A stretch of DNA of 64,000 nt from Limnohabitans sp. 15K (GCF_002778285.1 NZ_NESM01000003.1:372001-436000), one strand, 5' to 3'; positions 8,235 through 20,816 are shown, counted from the stretch's first letter. Numbers and translations are program-made. The notes: generated by a model not told the origin, from the letters alone.

Positions 8235-10189
8235 ACATTTCTTTGTTGACGGATTACCTCCTGAAGTTATCAAGGCCAGTGAAGCGTTCATTGGCATTGG
8301 GTGCAGACGCCTTTGTTTGCGGCATCACGGTGTGGATGGCCTTTAATTTGCGCCTCGAGTCTTGGACGGCTTGGTCTCCGGCGCATTTCACCGCATTTGT
8401 GGGCGCCGTGGCATTCGCTTTGCCCTTGTTCATTGTGTTCGGTCTCTACCGCGCTATTTTTCGTTATTCAGGCTTGCCGGCCATGATGACCGTGGTGAAG
8501 GCAGTGTTCATTTATGCGGCCATTTATGGTTTCGCTTTCACCGTGGTCAGTGTGCCAGGGGTGCCGCGATCGGTGGGCATCATCCAGCCGCTGTTGCTCT
8601 TGGTCGGTGTCTCATTGTCTCGGGCGTTTGTCCGTTATTGGTTGGGGGGCATTTACCAAAGCCTGGTGGGGAACGAGCAATTGCCCCGCGTGCTCATTTA
8701 CGGTGCGGGTTCAGCTGGGCGGCAATTGGCGGCAGCCCTGAAGACCAGCCCAGAGATGGTGGTGGTGGGGTTTTTGGACGACGATGACCGTTTGCACGGA
8801 CAAGTGCTCAATGGTTTGAAAATTCACAACCCATCTGGCATGTTGGAGCTGGTGGCCAAGTTGAGGGTCACACAGGTATTTTTGGCCATACCGTCTGCGA
8901 CCCGTACGCGCCGCAATGAAATTTTGGAGCTGGTGCGGGCTGCCCATGTGCAAGTTCGCACCTTGCCGGGCGTCTTGGCCTTGGTCCAAGGTGAGGTGCA
9001 GGTGTCTGACCTGAAGGAGTTGGACATTGAAGACTTGCTGGGCCGTGATCCCGTGCCACCCAACCCCTTGCTGCTGGCCAAAAATATCAGGCACAAAGTG
9101 GTAATGGTGACCGGAGCCGGGGGCTCTATTGGCTCAGAACTTTGCCGTCAGATTGTGGCGGCTGGCCCCTCTGTGTTGTTGTTGGTGGAGATGACCGAAT
9201 TTGCGCTCTATGCCATCGAGCATGAGTTGCAAAGTTTGGTTTTGAAAGGTGCGCATCCAGAAGTGCGGGTGGTGTCCATGCTGGCGAATGTTCGTGATGC
9301 TGCGCGCATGGATGAAATTTTGCGAACTTGGAAACCCGACACCCTGTACCACGCTGCCGCATACAAGCATGTGCCTTTGGTCGAGCACAACCCGGCCGAG
9401 GGTGTGATGAACAATGTGTTGGGCACACTGAACACCGCTCAGTTGGCGGTCACCCATGGGGTCGCCGACTTTGTCTTGATCAGTACAGACAAGGCCGTGC
9501 GCCCCACCAATGTGATGGGCGCGAGCAAGCGTTTGGCCGAGATGGTGTTGCAAGCGCAGGCTGCATGGGTGCGAGAGCAGGGTGGCCGAACCCGTTTCAG
9601 CATGGTGCGTTTTGGCAATGTGCTCGGGTCTTCGGGTTCGGTGGTGCCGCTGTTTCGCCAACAGATCAAAGATGGCGGCCCCATCACCCTGACGGACGAG
9701 CGAATCACCCGTTACTTCATGACCATTCCTGAGGCCGCTCAGCTGGTGATTCAGGCCGGTGCCATGGCCAGTGGCGGCGATGTGTTTGTGCTGGACATGG
9801 GCGAGCCCGTCAAGATCATCGATTTGGCCAAGCGCATGGTGGAGCTTTCGGGTCTGGCTTTGAAGGACGCAGGCAACCCAAGCGGCGACATTGCAATTGC
9901 CGTGACGGGTTTGCGACCCGGAGAAAAGCTTTATGAAGAGCTTTTGATCGGTGACAACGCTTTGCCTACCGGTCATCCACGCATCATGAAAGCCCACGAA
10001 GACTTCTTACTTTGGGAGGCGCTTCAGGCCAAATTGGCAGATTTGGGCACGGCACTGGATGCCAACCAGGTCCTGATGATTCAGTCATCCTTGAAAGAAT
10101 TGGTGCCAGGCTACCAACCCAATGGCGAGGTGGTGGATTGGGTGTGGTTGGAGCGTGCCAGGGCAGACGGTTTCAAACCACCACTTTGA
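8231..10189 (+). CDS. Membrane nucleotide-sugar 4,6-dehydratase, PglF/WbpM/CapD type
   Basis: 652-residue protein with an N-terminal membrane part (about four segments, residues 20-130), a first Rossmann domain ([11 protein letters not shown] near 156) and a C-terminal short-chain dehydratase domain: [13 protein letters not shown] at about 293-305, [17 protein letters not shown] with the catalytic Thr-Asp-Lys at 419-421 and Met replacing the SDR Tyr in M-x3-K (429-433), and [14 protein letters not shown]. These are hallmarks of UDP-GlcNAc 4,6-dehydratases feeding bacillosamine-type or QuiNAc synthesis. ATG at 8231 gives an ATGA overlap with the aminotransferase; the frame opens earlier but that part overlaps the previous gene. 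The 3' end overlaps purT by 17 bases tail to tail. Confidence 0.93.
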   Translation: MNISLLTDYLLKLSRPVKRSLALGADAFVCGITVWMAFNLRLESWTAWSPAHFTAFVGAVAFALPLFIVFGLYRAIFRYSGLPAMMTVVKAVFIYAAIYGFAFTVVSVPGVPRSVGIIQPLLLLVGVSLSRAFVRYWLGGIYQSLVGNEQLPRVLIYGAGSAGRQLAAALKTSPEMVVVGFLDDDDRLHGQVLNGLKIHNPSGMLELVAKLRVTQVFLAIPSATRTRRNEILELVRAAHVQVRTLPGVLALVQGEVQVSDLKELDIEDLLGRDPVPPNPLLLAKNIRHKVVMVTGAGGSIGSELCRQIVAAGPSVLLLVEMTEFALYAIEHELQSLVLKGAHPEVRVVSMLANVRDAARMDEILRTWKPDTLYHAAAYKHVPLVEHNPAEGVMNNVLGTLNTAQLAVTHGVADFVLISTDKAVRPTNVMGASKRLAEMVLQAQAAWVREQGGRTRFSMVRFGNVLGSSGSVVPLFRQQIKDGGPITLTDERITRYFMTIPEAAQLVIQAGAMASGGDVFVLDMGEPVKIIDLAKRMVELSGLALKDAGNPSGDIAIAVTGLRPGEKLYEELLIGDNALPTGHPRIMKAHEDFLLWEALQAKLADLGTALDANQVLMIQSSLKELVPGYQPNGEVVDWVWLERARADGFKPPL

Positions 10190-11309
10190 TCTTGCCCGCA
10201 GCATCCCGAGCACGTTGCAGCGCGCCTGGGCCTTTGGCCAGCGCCACGGCCATGCGGCGGTAAGGCCGCGTGGTGGGCTTTCCAAAGATTCGCACATCCA
10301 CGCCCGACTCGCTGAGCGCCGCTTCCACGCCCGTGTAGGTGGGGGCGCTGCCTTCCTTGTCGGCCAGCACCACGGCGCTGGCGCCTTCCACGCATTCAAT
10401 GTTCGGGATCGGCAGGCCCAAAATGGCGCGGGCGTGCAGGTCGAACTCGCTCAGGTTTTGGCTGATCAGCGTGACCATGCCCGTGTCGTGCGGACGGGGG
10501 CTCAGCTCGCTGAAAATCACCTCGTCCTTGGTCACAAAAAACTCCACACCAAACAGGCCGGCACCACCCAAATCGGTGGTGACTTTTTCGGCCATGTCTT
10601 GCGCAGCCTTCACTTGCTCGGGCGTCATGCCTTGGGGTTGCCAGCTGTATTGGTAGTCGCCGCGTTCTTGCACATGGCCAATGGGTGGACAAAACAGCGT
10701 GGGACCTTTGCGCTGGCGCACGGTGAGCAGGGTGATTTCAAATTCAAAGTGGATGAACTCTTCGGCAATGACTTTCTGCCGATCGCCGCGCATGCCGGCA
10801 CAGGCAAAGTCCCAGCTGGCTTGGATGTCGGCCGCCGTCTTGGCCACGCTCTGGCCTTTGCCCGACGAGCTCATGACCGGCTTGATCACAACCGGGAAAC
10901 CAATTTCGGTGGCACGCGCCAGCAGCTCGGCGGCCGAATCGGCGTAGCTGAACTTCGCGGTGCGTACACCCAGGCCCACGGCCACATCGCGGATGCGGTC
11001 GCGGTTCATGGTCAGGTTGGCGGCGCGGGCGCTGGGGATGACTTCAAAGCCTTGCTTCTCCACATCCAGCAACACTTCGGTGCGGATGGCTTCGATCTCA
11101 GGCACGATCAAATCGGGTTGGTATTTGGCAATCGCTTCGCGCAGCGGTGCTTCATCCAGCATGCTGAAGACGCAAAACTCGTCGGCCACTTGCATGGCTG
11201 GCGCACCTGCGTAGCTGTCGCAGGCGATGACGTGGCAGCCCAGGCGCTTGGCGCTGATGACGAATTCTTTGCCGAGCTCACCGGAGCCGAGGAGGAGGAT
11301 TTTTTTCAT
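10173..11309 (-). CDS. purT: Formate-dependent GAR transformylase PurT
   Basis: ATP-grasp enzyme that makes N-formyl-glycinamide ribonucleotide from GAR, formate and ATP in purine synthesis. 378 residues, slightly shorter than E. coli PurT (392). Seen: [18 protein letters not shown] (N-terminal pre-ATP-grasp domain), [16 protein letters not shown] near the C-terminus, [17 protein letters not shown] with acidic metal ligands, and the typical ending GKIKVV. ATG at 11309 is chosen over the upstream open frame because MKKILLLG is the family start. Convergent with the dehydratase gene (17-base overlap) and divergent from the HlyD-type adaptor gene. Confidence 0.95.
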   Translation of the reverse strand: MKKILLLGSGELGKEFVISAKRLGCHVIACDSYAGAPAMQVADEFCVFSMLDEAPLREAIAKYQPDLIVPEIEAIRTEVLLDVEKQGFEVIPSARAANLTMNRDRIRDVAVGLGVRTAKFSYADSAAELLARATEIGFPVVIKPVMSSSGKGQSVAKTAADIQASWDFACAGMRGDRQKVIAEEFIHFEFEITLLTVRQRKGPTLFCPPIGHVQERGDYQYSWQPQGMTPEQVKAAQDMAEKVTTDLGGAGLFGVEFFVTKDEVIFSELSPRPHDTGMVTLISQNLSEFDLHARAILGLPIPNIECVEGASAVVLADKEGSAPTYTGVEAALSESGVDVRIFGKPTTRPYRRMAVALAKGPGALQRARDAAGKIKVVV

Positions 11310-11429
11310 GGTGATAAGAAGGTTACAGATAACACACAAGCCTCATTGTTGCTCAGTTGCCTGACGCACAGCCTGCACATGGACCGATCTTGATCTGGAT
11401 CATGGGCGTGAACCGTATCGATCACCAGA

Positions 11430-12653
11430 ATGGGTCGTATGAATGCTGTTTGGATCTGGATTCGCCAACATGGCGGCCAATTGGTGTCGAGCTTGCTGGC
11501 TATTCTGGTTGGCATGGTTTTACTGCGCTGGTGGATGGGCCCGCAGGTGCAGACCGAGGCCGTGCAGCGCCGTGATTTGCTGCAAACCGTTGTGGCCAGT
11601 GGCCGCGTAGAGACACCGCACCGAGTGAACATTGGCGCGCAAATCACCGGCACCGTGGCGCGTGTTCCTGTGAGCGAAGGGCAAGTCGTGAAGGCGGGCG
11701 ATGTATTGATTGAGTTGGTCAGCACAGAGCTGCTGTCTGCCCAGCGTCAGGCCCAGCAGGCCGTGGTGCAGGCGCAGAATCGGCTGCGGCAAATAAATGA
11801 GTTGCAGGGGCCTGTGGTGCAGCAGACGCTGCGCCAGGCGCAGGCCAGTCTGGACACGGCGCAGGCCAGTTCGCAACGCAATGGCACGTTGTTTGACCAA
11901 GGCTTCATCGGTCAGGCGGCGCTGGACGAGTCACGCAAGGCTTTGGCCCTGGCCGACGCGCAAGTGCTGGCCGCACAACAACAAGTGGCCTCGACCCAGG
12001 CTGGCGGCGCTGAGCACAGCCTGGCCGTGGGTGCTGTTGCCGAGGCACAGGCCAACGCCGAAATGGTCAGCGCTAAGGTCCGCTATGCAGTGATCAAGGC
12101 ACCCGTGAATGGGCAGCTCATAGGCCGAAGCGTGGAGGTGGGCGATGTGGTCCAGGCGGGTAAGGTTTTGATGACTTTGTCGCCTGAAGGAACCATGCAA
12201 TTGGTGGTTCAGATCGATGAAAAAAACCTGCGCCTGATCGCGCTCGAGCAACAGGCATTGGCATCAGCCGATGCTTACCCGCAGAAAAAATTCAAGGCCC
12301 AAGTTGGCTACATCAATCCCAGCATCAATGCCCAGACCGGCGCGGTAGAAATCAAGCTGAATGTGCTGGAGCCACAGCTGACACTCAAACAGGACATGAC
12401 TGTGTCGGTGGATTTGGCAGTGGCACGCAAATCACACGTTTTGGCGCTGCAGGTGGGGCGTGTCAACGACATCAATGGGGCATCACCTTGGGTGTGGCTG
12501 CTGCAGGTTGGCCATGCTGTGCGTCGCCCAGTGCAGCTGGGTTTGCGGGGTGGCGCATGGGTTGAGGTGCTGGAGGGCCTGAGCGAGGGCGATGCCGTGA
12601 TCGCCTTGCCCAGTGCTTTGAGCGAAGGCCAACGCGTGCGAACGCAGTTTTGA
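11430..12653 (+). CDS. HlyD/MacA-type periplasmic adaptor subunit
   Basis: Membrane fusion protein of 407 residues, anchored by one N-terminal helix (about residues 17-36) and otherwise periplasmic. It has the two lipoyl halves (IGAQITGTVARVPVSEGQVVKAGDVLIELVS and, further on, VIKAPVNGQLIGRSVEVGDVVQAGKVL) flanking a long Gln/Ala-rich coiled-coil hairpin, then a beta-barrel. This is the architecture of MacA-like adaptors that link an inner-membrane ABC transporter to a TolC-type channel. It is followed by a permease and an ATPase gene in the same direction. Substrate unknown; no TolC-like gene is adjacent. Confidence 0.9.
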   Translation: MGRMNAVWIWIRQHGGQLVSSLLAILVGMVLLRWWMGPQVQTEAVQRRDLLQTVVASGRVETPHRVNIGAQITGTVARVPVSEGQVVKAGDVLIELVSTELLSAQRQAQQAVVQAQNRLRQINELQGPVVQQTLRQAQASLDTAQASSQRNGTLFDQGFIGQAALDESRKALALADAQVLAAQQQVASTQAGGAEHSLAVGAVAEAQANAEMVSAKVRYAVIKAPVNGQLIGRSVEVGDVVQAGKVLMTLSPEGTMQLVVQIDEKNLRLIALEQQALASADAYPQKKFKAQVGYINPSINAQTGAVEIKLNVLEPQLTLKQDMTVSVDLAVARKSHVLALQVGRVNDINGASPWVWLLQVGHAVRRPVQLGLRGGAWVEVLEGLSEGDAVIALPSALSEGQRVRTQF

Positions 12654-12665
12654 GCGGGTTGCAGC

Positions 12666-13898
12666 ATGTTCAAGCCCTGGGTACCCTTTGAATGGATCGT
12701 GGCGATCCGTTTTTTGCGTGAAGGCCGGATGCAGACGGTGTTCATTTTGGTCGGCGTGGCCATTGGGGTGGGCGTGATCGTGTTTATGTCTGCGCTGCTG
12801 GCGGGCTTGCAGGGTAACTTCATTGCGCGGGTTTTGTCGGGTCAAGCGCACATCCAGCTTTTGCCCCCCAAAGAGGTCACGCGTACATTGCACCTCGAAA
12901 CCCCTGACGAGATAGAAGCCGCCATCGTGCAGCCGCCTTTGCAAAGACTCAAGTCGATTGACCAATGGCAATCCTTGCTGACCACTGTGCGCGACATGGC
13001 CGATGTGACCGTGGTCTCTCCCGTGGTCGGCGGCTCTGCGCTGGCGGTGCGCGGCAGTGCCAGCCGGGCGATCAGCCTGACGGGGGTGGAGCCCGAGGGG
13101 TATTTCCAGATCGTTAAGCTGCCCGAGAAAATCGTGCGCGGCACCCCGAGACTGACGGGACAGGACATGCTGATCGGCACCGATCTGTCCAGCGACTTGG
13201 GCGTGGATGTGGGCGACAAGCTGCGTGTGGCCAATGCGGCGGGACTGGCCACCACCTTGACCATCAGCGGCGTGTTTGACCTAGGCAATAAGGGGGCCAA
13301 CCAGCGCAGCACCTTTGTGGCGCTGCGCACCGCTCAAAGCCTGCTGGGCTTGCTGGGTGGGGTGACCAGCATTGAAGTGACGGTGCGCGATGTGTACGCG
13401 GCCGAAGTCATTGCTCAACGCATTCAGGCTGCCACCGGAGTGCAGGCCGACAGCTGGATCAAGACCGGGGCACAGTTTTTTGCGGCCGTGAGTGCGCAAA
13501 GTACCGCCAACACGGCCATCCGGTTTTTTGTGGGTCTGTCGGTGGCCTTTGGTATTGCCAGCGTGCTGGTGGTGTCGGTGGTGCAAAAGTCGCGCGAGAT
13601 TGGGATCATGCGGGCCATGGGCATTTCACGTGGGCAGGTGCTGCGGGTGTTTTTGTTGCAAGGCGGCTTGCTGGGGTGGGGGGGCGCGGTGCTGGGCTGC
13701 GTGGTGGGCGCTTTGGGCTTGGTGCTGTGGCAAAAGCTGACCCTGAATGCCGATGGCACGACGCTGTTTCCGCTGGTGCTCGAGCCGACCTTGTTTGTGC
13801 TGGCACTGGGTTTGGCTACGCTCACGGGCCTGGCAGCGGCTTACGCACCGGCCTTGCGGGCAGCACGTCTGGACCCGGTGGAGGCCATCCATGGCTAG
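12666..13898 (+). CDS. ABC transporter permease, FtsX/MacB/LolC type
   Basis: 410-residue permease with one membrane helix near residues 20-45, a large periplasmic domain (MacB_PCD type, roughly 50-270) and three C-terminal helices (about 280-400), the FtsX-like core. [27 protein letters not shown] is the coupling-helix region of MacB/LolC proteins. It begins 12 bases after the adaptor gene and overlaps the ATPase gene by eight bases, so the three are surely co-transcribed. Unlike canonical MacB, the ATPase is a separate protein. Role: export of a small molecule or lipoprotein-like substrate powered from the cytoplasm; substrate cannot be read. Confidence 0.9.
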   Translation: MFKPWVPFEWIVAIRFLREGRMQTVFILVGVAIGVGVIVFMSALLAGLQGNFIARVLSGQAHIQLLPPKEVTRTLHLETPDEIEAAIVQPPLQRLKSIDQWQSLLTTVRDMADVTVVSPVVGGSALAVRGSASRAISLTGVEPEGYFQIVKLPEKIVRGTPRLTGQDMLIGTDLSSDLGVDVGDKLRVANAAGLATTLTISGVFDLGNKGANQRSTFVALRTAQSLLGLLGGVTSIEVTVRDVYAAEVIAQRIQAATGVQADSWIKTGAQFFAAVSAQSTANTAIRFFVGLSVAFGIASVLVVSVVQKSREIGIMRAMGISRGQVLRVFLLQGGLLGWGGAVLGCVVGALGLVLWQKLTLNADGTTLFPLVLEPTLFVLALGLATLTGLAAAYAPALRAARLDPVEAIHG

Positions 13899-14580
13899 CG
13901 CGGATGTGGTGGTGCACTTGCAAAGCGTGCGCAAGGCCTTCAACGTGGGCACCGGTATCGAGACCGAGGTGCTGCACGGCATTGACCTGACGCTGTACCG
14001 GGGCGACTTTTGTGCGGTGATGGGGCCGTCGGGCTCGGGCAAGAGCACCTTGCTCAACATCATCGGTTTGCTAGACCGACCCACCTCGGGCTTGCTGCAA
14101 ATGGCTGGCGAAGAAACCACGTTGTTGGCCGACCAAGCTCTGACGCGCTTGCGCGGGCACCACATTGGCTTTGTGTTCCAGTACCACCACCTGATCTCGG
14201 CCTTTACAGCCCTCGAGAACGTGATGATGCCTCTGCTGGGCGCTGTGGGGTTCCCGAATCATGCCATGCGTGAGCGGGCCGAAGCCCTGCTGGAGAGCGT
14301 GGGCCTCACGCCCTGGAAAAACAACATGGCCAACAACATGAGCGGCGGGCAGCAGCAGCGTGTGTCTTTGGCCCGGGCCTTGGCCATGAACCCGGGTTTA
14401 CTGCTGGCCGATGAACCTACCGGCAACTTGGACACCAAAAGTGCAGATGCCGTTTTTGCGTTGCTGCGCCGCATCAACCAAGAGCAGGGCACCACGGTGC
14501 TGCTGGTCACACACAATCCCGAGCTGGGCAGGCGCTGCGACAAGACCATCCATGTGGTGGATGGCCTGATCCAGATTTAG
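13891..14580 (+). CDS. ABC transporter ATP-binding protein, LolD/MacB type
   Basis: 229-residue ATPase partner of the preceding permease. Walker [10 protein letters not shown] at 45-53, Q-loop in [18 protein letters not shown], signature [16 protein letters not shown], Walker [13 protein letters not shown] and switch His in [11 protein letters not shown]: all present, so it should be active. ATG at 13891 overlaps the permease stop by eight bases; longer forms in the same frame run inside the permease gene and are rejected. The last four bases overlap the stop of the adenosine-kinase-like gene on the other strand. Confidence 0.93.
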   Translation: MASADVVVHLQSVRKAFNVGTGIETEVLHGIDLTLYRGDFCAVMGPSGSGKSTLLNIIGLLDRPTSGLLQMAGEETTLLADQALTRLRGHHIGFVFQYHHLISAFTALENVMMPLLGAVGFPNHAMRERAEALLESVGLTPWKNNMANNMSGGQQQRVSLARALAMNPGLLLADEPTGNLDTKSADAVFALLRRINQEQGTTVLLVTHNPELGRRCDKTIHVVDGLIQI

Positions 14581-15575
14581 GCTTTTGCAGCTTCTGCGGC
14601 TATGCCTTGGAGCTGGGCGGCTGTCAAGCGATTGCCGTGCTGGCTGACCACAGCTGCGGCTGTTCGGTTGGCCAGTGCAGCGGCTTGCGCGGGTGTGTGG
14701 CCGTGCGTCATGCCATACAGAAAAGTGCCGGCAAACATGTCGCCTGCGCCGTTGGTGTCCACCGCTTGGGTGGGCACGGCGGGCACTTCGGTGCGCTGGC
14801 TGCCTTGTACGACGATGCAACCTTGTGGGCCCCGCGTCAGGCACACGGTTTTGGCCAAAGCCGACAACTGGCCAATGATGGTGTCCAGGTCGGTGCTGCC
14901 GCACCAGGTTTGCGCTTCTTCTTCGTTGGCAAACAGATAGTCCAGGCCGTCGCCGATCATGGCTTCCAGGCCTTCGCGGCAGAAGTTGATCATGCTGACA
15001 TCGCTGAGCGTCAGCGCTGTGGCCACTTTGTGCTGAATGGCGATTTGGCGGCCTTGGACGGCGGCTTCCAAGCCTGTGGGTGAGGCGGCCAAGTAGCCTT
15101 CCATGTAATAAATTTGGGACTTGGCGATGTCTTGCGGGTGCAGGGCGCTCGCGTCCAGCTGCGAGGTGGCACCCAAAAATGTGCACATGCTGCGCTCAGC
15201 GTCGGGAGTGACCAACACCATGCAGCTGCCGGTTTGGCCTTCGCTGGCTTGGGTGTGCGTGAGGTTGGTGGACACGCCGTTGGCCAGCAAGTCTTGTGTG
15301 TAGAACGCACCGAGTTCATCGTCCGCAACCCTGCAAGAATAAAACGCTTTGCCGCCCAATTGGGCCAAGGCCAACACCGTGTTGCCTGCCGAACCGCCGC
15401 CCGTGCGCCGGGCGAGCAGACCTTGCACATGGGTCAGCAGTTCCGCGCGTTGGGGTGTGTCGATCAGCGTCATGTGGCGCTTGCTCACGCCCATGGTGTG
15501 CAGCAAGGCATCTGAGACTTCGTATTCGGTATCGACCAAGGCGTTGCCGATGGCGTAGAGGTGGTGGTGGGACAT
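14577..15575 (-). CDS. PfkB-family sugar kinase, adenosine kinase-like
   Basis: Ribokinase/PfkB family kinase of 332 residues. Both PROSITE-like signatures are visible: [27 protein letters not shown] near residue 60 and the C-terminal [17 protein letters not shown], where the Asp is the catalytic base and GAGD the anion hole. The overall pattern ([22 protein letters not shown] at the start, CTFLGAT) resembles the adenosine kinase/2-keto sugar kinase branch found in Burkholderiales; adenosine to AMP is the most likely reaction, but other nucleosides or sugars are possible. ATG at 15575 is preferred over a TTG three codons upstream. Convergent with the ABC operon. Confidence 0.85.
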   Translation of the reverse strand: MSHHHLYAIGNALVDTEYEVSDALLHTMGVSKRHMTLIDTPQRAELLTHVQGLLARRTGGGSAGNTVLALAQLGGKAFYSCRVADDELGAFYTQDLLANGVSTNLTHTQASEGQTGSCMVLVTPDAERSMCTFLGATSQLDASALHPQDIAKSQIYYMEGYLAASPTGLEAAVQGRQIAIQHKVATALTLSDVSMINFCREGLEAMIGDGLDYLFANEEEAQTWCGSTDLDTIIGQLSALAKTVCLTRGPQGCIVVQGSQRTEVPAVPTQAVDTNGAGDMFAGTFLYGMTHGHTPAQAAALANRTAAAVVSQHGNRLTAAQLQGIAAEAAKA

Positions 15576-15617
15576 GGAAGTCAAGGTGTTGGGATAAACC
15601 CATGAGTTTACCGATCC

Positions 15618-16289
15618 TCACATCAGGCCTGCTTCGGCCATCGACAGGGCTTGTCCTTGTCCGACGATGATGTGGTCGAGCACGCGCACATCGACCAGCG
15701 CCAGGGAGGCTTTTAATGTTTGAGTCAGGTGCTCATCGGCCCGGCTGGGCTGCACCGAGCCGCTGGGGTGGTTGTGCGACAGCACCACTGCGGCGGCCTG
15801 GTGGTGCAGGGCGCGCATGACCACTTCGCGGGGGTAAACGCTGGTCTGGCTCAGCGTGCCCCGAAACAGTTCTTCCATGGCCAGCATGCGGTTTTGGCTG
15901 TCCAGAAACAGCACCGCAAAGACTTCGTGGTTTTTGTGAGCCAGTTGCAGCTGCAAATACTGTTTGACGGCACCCGGCGTTTGAAATGCCTCGCGCTCTT
16001 TCAGGCGCTGGCCCAAGGCCCGGCGGGCCAGCTCGAACACGGCCAGCAGCTCGGCCTGTTTGGCCGGCCCCAGGCCCTTGACCAATTTGAGCGACTGCGC
16101 CGTGGCCTGCAGCAAGCCTGCAATGCCATCAGGCTCCAGCAGTTCTTCGGACAACTGAAACACATTTTTGCCCGCCATGCCGGTGCGCAACAAGATGGCC
16201 AACAGCTCTACATCGCTCAGGGCCTGGGGCCCACGGGCCAGCAGTTTTTCGCGCGGACGCGCATCGACAGGCAAGTCTTTCATGCTCAT
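15618..16289 (-). CDS. radC: RadC family protein (JAB/MPN metalloprotein)
   Basis: 223-residue RadC-like protein with an N-terminal helix-hairpin-helix-like part ([18 protein letters not shown], then [13 protein letters not shown]) and a C-terminal JAB1/MPN domain. The JAMM zinc motif is complete: [15 protein letters not shown] with His 172, His 174 and Asp 185, plus Glu in the helix upstream. Family members were once called DNA repair proteins, but that role is not established. Convention places radC next to translation genes in betaproteobacteria; here the divergent neighbour is the FKBP gene. Confidence 0.92.
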   Translation of the reverse strand: MSMKDLPVDARPREKLLARGPQALSDVELLAILLRTGMAGKNVFQLSEELLEPDGIAGLLQATAQSLKLVKGLGPAKQAELLAVFELARRALGQRLKEREAFQTPGAVKQYLQLQLAHKNHEVFAVLFLDSQNRMLAMEELFRGTLSQTSVYPREVVMRALHHQAAAVVLSHNHPSGSVQPSRADEHLTQTLKASLALVDVRVLDHIIVGQGQALSMAEAGLM

Positions 16290-16418
16290 GCGTTGCCCCT
16301 CCCTGGAGCGAGCCCGGTCCTTTTATTCCCTTGGGTGGGGTGGCTTGGCCGAGTTTTTTTACAATAATGGCTTCTTTATGCCCGTTTGGCCGCAATTGCG
16401 GCATTCCAGAAAACCCTT

Positions 16419-16861
16419 ATGCCCATTGTCGAAACCGGTTCTTTCTTGACGCTTCACTACCGCCTGGCCGGGCCGCAGGGCGACATCATCAACACCTTCA
16501 ACGAAAAGCCGGCCACCTTGTCGCTGGGCTCAGGCACTTTGTCGCCTGCGGTGGAGCAGCGTTTGCTGGGCTTGGCCGAAGGCACGCGGGTGGTGATGGA
16601 GATTCCGGCTGGTGAGGCTTTTGGTGAGCACATTGCCGACATGCAGCAGTGGGTGGCGCGCAAGCTGCTCAATGAGTTGGGCGATCCGACCGAAAAATAT
16701 GCAGCGGGCGATGTGGTGCAGTTCCCAACGCCTGACGGGCTGGGCTCTTATGCCGGCACGGTGCTCGAAGTGGGGGAGGGCGGTGCGGTCTTGTTTGACT
16801 TCAACCACCCGCTGGCCGGTCAGCCTGTGACCTTTGAAGTTGAACTGATTGGGGTGCTGTG

Positions 16862-16862
<1 letters not shown>
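16419..16862 (+). CDS. FKBP-type peptidyl-prolyl isomerase, SlpA/FkpB type
   Basis: 147-residue cytoplasmic PPIase/chaperone of the SlyD/SlpA branch: [33 protein letters not shown] opens the FKBP half, and an inserted-flap domain follows at about residues 60-120 with [19 protein letters not shown]. No His/Cys-rich metal tail as in SlyD, so SlpA is the better name. ATG at 16419 (MPIVETGSF) is chosen; the earlier TTG has no support. The stop overlaps the ispH start by one base (TGATG), the same slpA-ispH pair as in E. coli, so they are one operon. Confidence 0.92.
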
Positions 16863-19211
<2,349 letters not shown>

Positions 19212-19261
19212 GAGGCTGACGCTCTGCTAGAATCTCGCCTTCGACAAGCGAAACCGAATCC

Positions 19262-19351
19262 GGAGGGGTGGCAGAGTGGTCGAATGTACCTGACTCGAAA
19301 TCAGGCGTAGTGGCAACACTACCGAGGGTTCGAATCCCTCCTCCTCCGCCA
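19262..19351 (+). tRNA. tRNA-Ser (CGA)
   Basis: Ninety bases with encoded CCA at 19349-19351. Seven-base-pair acceptor stem (one G-T pair), long variable arm typical of tRNA-Ser, and anticodon loop CTCGAAA, giving anticodon CGA for UCG codons. T-arm GGTTCGAATCC is intact. Confidence 0.97.
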
Positions 19352-19397
19352 TTACAAAGACCTCAAGCCTGCTCAGCAGGCCTTGAGGCGGCCTCAG

Positions 19398-19423
19398 GCC
19401 CCGCACCAAGCGGGGCTTTTTGC
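19398..19423 (+). terminator. Rho-independent terminator after tRNA-Ser
   Basis: Seven-base-pair stem (19398-19404 with 19410-19416), five-base loop and a run of five T at 19417-19421. It follows serS and tRNA-Ser(CGA). Confidence 0.8.
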
Positions 19424-19472
19424 TTTGGGCACCTGATTCATGAAACAGAAGAAGGTTCGCCAATCGCCGCTT

Positions 19473-19961
19473 TTAAAAACTCAGCTGAAAGCTGTTTTCT
19501 TGAATGGCAATGCCGTTGAGTCTTTTGCCAACCATGTCGGGCACGGTGTAGACACTGGTGCCATCGAGCAAGGTCAGCAGCGTGGCATTGAGGGTTTGTG
19601 TCGCAGCCGCCGGCAATTCTTTCCCATCAGCGGTGCTTAATTTCAAAATATTGACTTTTGAAATTTCAATGTTCCCTGTGTCTTTGTTCCAAACAGGTTG
19701 GGTGTCTATGCAAAAGTCACCATTTGTTTTGGGAAACTTGGTGGCCCAAGTGCCACACAATTCAATTTTCTGTCGCGCTTTGCTGAATGTGGTGGATGGC
19801 TTATCCAGCGTGATGGTGGCTTTTTCTTTGGGGAATTTTTTGGCCACGGCTGCATCAATCAGCGGTTTGGGGATGCCCAGAGAAAAACCATGGGAAAACC
19901 CATGAAACAGCATCAACATCACGATGAGGCCATGTGTTTTTTTTATGAGGCAGTGATGCAC
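19473..19961 (-). CDS. DUF1439-like exported protein
   Basis: Predicted periplasmic or membrane-attached protein of 162 residues resembling DUF1439/YceB proteins: a short exported N-terminus (KK, then LIVMLMLFHGFS), a segment IDAAVAKKFPKEKATITL typical of these lipid-binding-like folds, and a beta-rich remainder. Function is unknown. GTG at 19961 is chosen because AGGAG stands seven bases upstream; the frame stays open to 20012 without a ribosome site. A classic lipobox is missing, so it may be a soluble periplasmic member. It faces the small lipoprotein gene at 20048 across a short divergent promoter region. Confidence 0.65.
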   Translation of the reverse strand: MHHCLIKKTHGLIVMLMLFHGFSHGFSLGIPKPLIDAAVAKKFPKEKATITLDKPSTTFSKARQKIELCGTWATKFPKTNGDFCIDTQPVWNKDTGNIEISKVNILKLSTADGKELPAAATQTLNATLLTLLDGTSVYTVPDMVGKRLNGIAIQENSFQLSF

Positions 19962-20047
19962 AGCGTTTCTCCTGTTAAAAATTTTAAAATGGACTCTGTT
20001 GTTATTGTCCACAGATGAGTGGTTTTTTGCATCTTCAGAATCAGTTT

Positions 20048-20215
20048 ATGAAATTTCTCTTCTTGTTTTTGGCCGGGTTTGTGATGACCTGCCTGTCAGG
20101 CTGCACATTGCTGGCCATTGCGGACGCTGCGGGATCTGCGGTGGTTTATGGTGTCAAGACCACGGTGAACGTTCTGGACGCGGTCACGCCCGACATCGTG
20201 AACAAAAAGAAATAA
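20048..20215 (+). CDS. Small lipoprotein (NF038104-like)
   Basis: A 55-residue predicted lipoprotein: hydrophobic signal (MKFLFLFLAGFVMTCL) ending in the lipobox LSGC, then a short mature part (TLLAIADAAGSAVVYGVKTTVNVLDAVTPDIV) with a basic end KKK. Similar tiny lipoproteins of unknown function occur in many proteobacteria. ATG at 20048 removes eleven implausible residues from the longer frame. It is divergent from the DUF1439-like gene. No interaction partner can be named. Confidence 0.7.
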   Translation: MKFLFLFLAGFVMTCLSGCTLLAIADAAGSAVVYGVKTTVNVLDAVTPDIVNKKK

Positions 20216-20250
20216 ACCAACAGACGCTTGTGTTGCGCTGGACGGGCGCT

Positions 20251-20808
20251 TCAGGACTTGCGGTGTTCCGCCAGGTCGTTCCAGACGTCTTGGCGCATGA
20301 TCAAACCCTCTTGAACGACCATGCGGTCGATGAAACGGATGCCTTGAAAGCCTTGGCCGTCCAGCCAGGCGCCTTGCAAGTGGCCATGGCAAAACACCAC
20401 CGTGGCATCGCCTTGCCAGCTTTCTTCAAAATGCTCGTATTGCTTGGCAATGCTCTGGTAGCGTTGCTGTGCCCAAGTCGTCATGTCTTGCAGCGAGTGC
20501 ATCACCACACCGCCCGGAAAGCACATGCGAAAGTCGGGGTGCAAAAACGATTGGGCTTTTTCCAAGTCCCTGTCCTGCATGGCTTGCAGAAACGACTTCA
20601 CCACCTCAGAAGCCACGGGGTGGGCTGCGCGGCCTTCACTGAACACCTTGCCGTCGCGACGGTAGGTGCTGACCTCATTGACAAAAACCGTGGTGCCCGC
20701 TTCGGGCGTGGCGATCACCGAACGCACCGCATTGGCCACGCTATTGACCATGCGGTGTTGGGTCGCCTGGTCGTATCCAGGCAGCAAGGTGATGGATACA
20801 ACCGGCAT
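20251..20808 (-). CDS. Tautomerase-NTF2 (SnoaL-like) fusion protein
   Basis: 185-residue two-domain protein. Residues 1-65 look like a 4-oxalocrotonate tautomerase subunit: Pro 2 after the initiator Met (MPVVSITLLPGYD) would be the catalytic N-terminal proline, and ATPEAGTTVFVNEV matches the family. Residues 70-185 look like an NTF2/SnoaL fold (VVKSFLQAMQDRDLEKAQSFLHPDFRMCFPGG, WQGDATVVFCHGHLQG). ATG at 20808 is chosen because it puts Pro next to the start; the longer frame overlaps the response regulator gene. It begins nine bases after the regulator gene's end, so it is probably in the same operon. Substrate unknown. Confidence 0.75.
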   Translation of the reverse strand: MPVVSITLLPGYDQATQHRMVNSVANAVRSVIATPEAGTTVFVNEVSTYRRDGKVFSEGRAAHPVASEVVKSFLQAMQDRDLEKAQSFLHPDFRMCFPGGVVMHSLQDMTTWAQQRYQSIAKQYEHFEESWQGDATVVFCHGHLQGAWLDGQGFQGIRFIDRMVVQEGLIMRQDVWNDLAEHRKS

Positions 20809-20816
20809 ATCGGCCG

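Noticed and set aside
7008..8297. Open frame of about 430 codons on the minus strand across the sugar aminotransferase gene
   Set aside because: Antisense to the DegT-family enzyme with all its motifs; no ribosome site or family feature in the shadow.
10122..11393. Open frame of about 420 codons on the plus strand across purT
   Set aside because: It is antisense to a complete, well-conserved purT. Its product is His/Gly/Ala-rich without motifs, as expected for a GC-rich shadow frame.
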